From positions 1 to 6,186 of the forward strand of contig JAHFPI010000115.1 in the NCBI GenBank assembly GCA_023266795.1: 6,186 bases of DNA. Direction: 5' to 3'. The notes beneath the pieces were generated by a model. It saw only the letters and a list, made by a program, of their open reading frames with translations. It did no database searches and had not been told where the DNA came from. A program made the position numbers and the translations under genes. The stretch is from Rhodospirillales bacterium. GTDB lineage: Bacteria > Pseudomonadota > Alphaproteobacteria > Micavibrionales > UBA2020. Positions 5,416 to 6,186 of this stretch are shown one piece after another; positions within the stretch are counted from its first letter, which is position 1; each line of letters begins with the position of its first letter.

Positions 5416-6132
5416 ATGATGCAGGATTCTGGAGGGCGGTACCGGCAGCGCGCGGTCGAAAGGCGGCGGCGGGTCACGCTGTTTCTTATCGTTATCGGCA
5501 CACTGTGCGGTCTGTCGTACTGGTGGGGCGGCGAGAATGTGCGCAGCAGCGAGGTCGCCTATAAACAGCAGGCCATCAAGCTTCAGGGGGAACGGGGCGA
5601 GCTTGAGCAGACCCTGACTTCCCTACGTTCGGAAGTGCAGTCGACGCAGGTGCGCTACCAGCAGCTGGAAGCCAAGTACCAGCAGGAAGTGCCTACGGGC
5701 GTTTTCAAACAACTGACGGATATTGTCAAAAAGCAGCTGGATTCAGGGATCAAGCCGGAGCGGCTGTCCTTTGTGATCGAGTCCGCCCGTCCGCCGAAAA
5801 ATTGCAGCGAGCCGGTCAGCAAGCGCTTTGTCATGCAGACGCCGGTCTATAGCGGGCCGCACGGCAACGTCGCCTTCGGCAACGGGACGATCACCGTAAC
5901 GGGACAGGGGGAGCCGGCGGTCGGCCAGAACGGCCATGCCGAAGCGTGGTACGACCCCGGAAAGCCGGTGTCCATTTCCTTTATCCAGATCGGCGGCAAG
6001 GAAACGGTTAAAAAAGGCCTTCTGCCCATCCAGCACTCCATGGTGATCGCCAATAAGGAATACCGCTTTACGGTCGCCGCAGGAGAACGTTCCTTTATCA
6101 GCGTGACGTCTGATTCCTGTGACTCTCCTTAA
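5416..6132 (+). CDS. Uncharacterised bitopic membrane protein with coiled coil, downstream of lptD
   Basis: The 238 residues consist of a short, very basic N-terminus (RAVERRRR), one membrane helix (about 20-37), a heptad-like coiled coil rich in Gln, Glu and Leu (about 45-92), and a C-terminal domain (about 93-238) predicted to be mainly beta strands. The positive N-terminus puts the coiled coil and C-domain in the periplasm. Cysteines at 130 and 235 could pair there. Helix, then coiled coil, then a beta domain containing a GxITVTGQG segment and a later FIQIGG..VKKGLLP segment, recalls DUF6776-type proteins, but this is a weak likeness judged by eye. It starts 52 bases after lptD with no convincing terminator between, so it is probably co-transcribed. 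In many proteobacteria lptD is followed by surA; this protein has no parvulin or SurA features. An envelope or scaffold role is plausible from topology and position only. If the first in-frame ATG (5389) is used, it gains nine residues. Confidence 0.85.
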   Translation: MMQDSGGRYRQRAVERRRRVTLFLIVIGTLCGLSYWWGGENVRSSEVAYKQQAIKLQGERGELEQTLTSLRSEVQSTQVRYQQLEAKYQQEVPTGVFKQLTDIVKKQLDSGIKPERLSFVIESARPPKNCSEPVSKRFVMQTPVYSGPHGNVAFGNGTITVTGQGEPAVGQNGHAEAWYDPGKPVSISFIQIGGKETVKKGLLPIQHSMVIANKEYRFTVAAGERSFISVTSDSCDSP

Positions 6133-6186
6133 ATAGTTTTATTACTTATCATCCAGATATAAGTTTTATTTAATGTGTTAGTTTAT

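Noticed and set aside
6144..6165. ACTTAT...ATAAGT hairpin followed by a T-rich stretch as terminator of the last gene
   Set aside because: It has only six base pairs, five of them A-T, and a nine-base loop; too weak to call in AT-rich sequence.

Overview
The window looks like chromosomal DNA of a Gram-negative, LPS-making proteobacterium. An alphaproteobacterium is my best guess, from the style of the LptD protein (a CxxC after the jellyroll domain and one Cys near the C-terminus) and the moderately GC-rich coding. This is judged by eye; no database search was possible. All convincing genes are on the + strand.

Layout. (1) 1-729: the C-terminal part of a DEAD-box RNA helicase, cut by the window edge, with a His/Lys/Arg-rich disordered tail. 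(2) 753-1154: a small DUF1294 membrane protein, 23 bases downstream and probably in the same transcript. Its stop overlaps the start of a well-formed but only 10-codon reading frame (ATGA, with a good ribosome binding site), which looks like the beginning of a destroyed gene. (3) 1155-1391: a non-genic junction. It holds copy A of a direct repeat, a dubious 58-codon frame, and a good sigma70-type promoter facing the next gene. (4) 1392-2891: an unrecognised protein with about five membrane segments and a large C-terminal domain. Its first half is visibly more AT-rich than its neighbours. (5) 2892-3122: an intergenic stretch with two palindromic repeat elements and copy B of the direct repeat, which carries the predicted lptD promoter and leader. 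(6) 3123-5363: lptD, complete. (7) 5416-6132: an unrecognised single-pass membrane protein with a coiled coil, 52 bases after lptD and probably co-transcribed. (8) 6133-6186: AT-rich sequence with nothing I can support.

The main point of interest is the pair of direct repeats. A 63-base segment (-35 box, -10 box and leader, 60/63 identical) plus the first 16 codons of a signal-peptide-like frame (34/48 bases identical) occurs at 1169-1279 and again at 3060-3170, exactly 1891 bases apart with no gaps. The second copy is the real start of lptD. The first lies between the DUF1294 gene and the unknown membrane-protein gene. The roughly 1.9 kb between them therefore looks like an insertion or duplication that separated an upstream operon from lptD and left a decapitated gene and a false lptD start behind.

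Functionally, lptD (outer-membrane LPS assembly) is the only gene with a clear envelope role. The two unknown membrane proteins beside it may also act in the envelope, but only position and topology suggest this. I see no CRISPR array, tRNA, rRNA, transposase or toxin-antitoxin pair.
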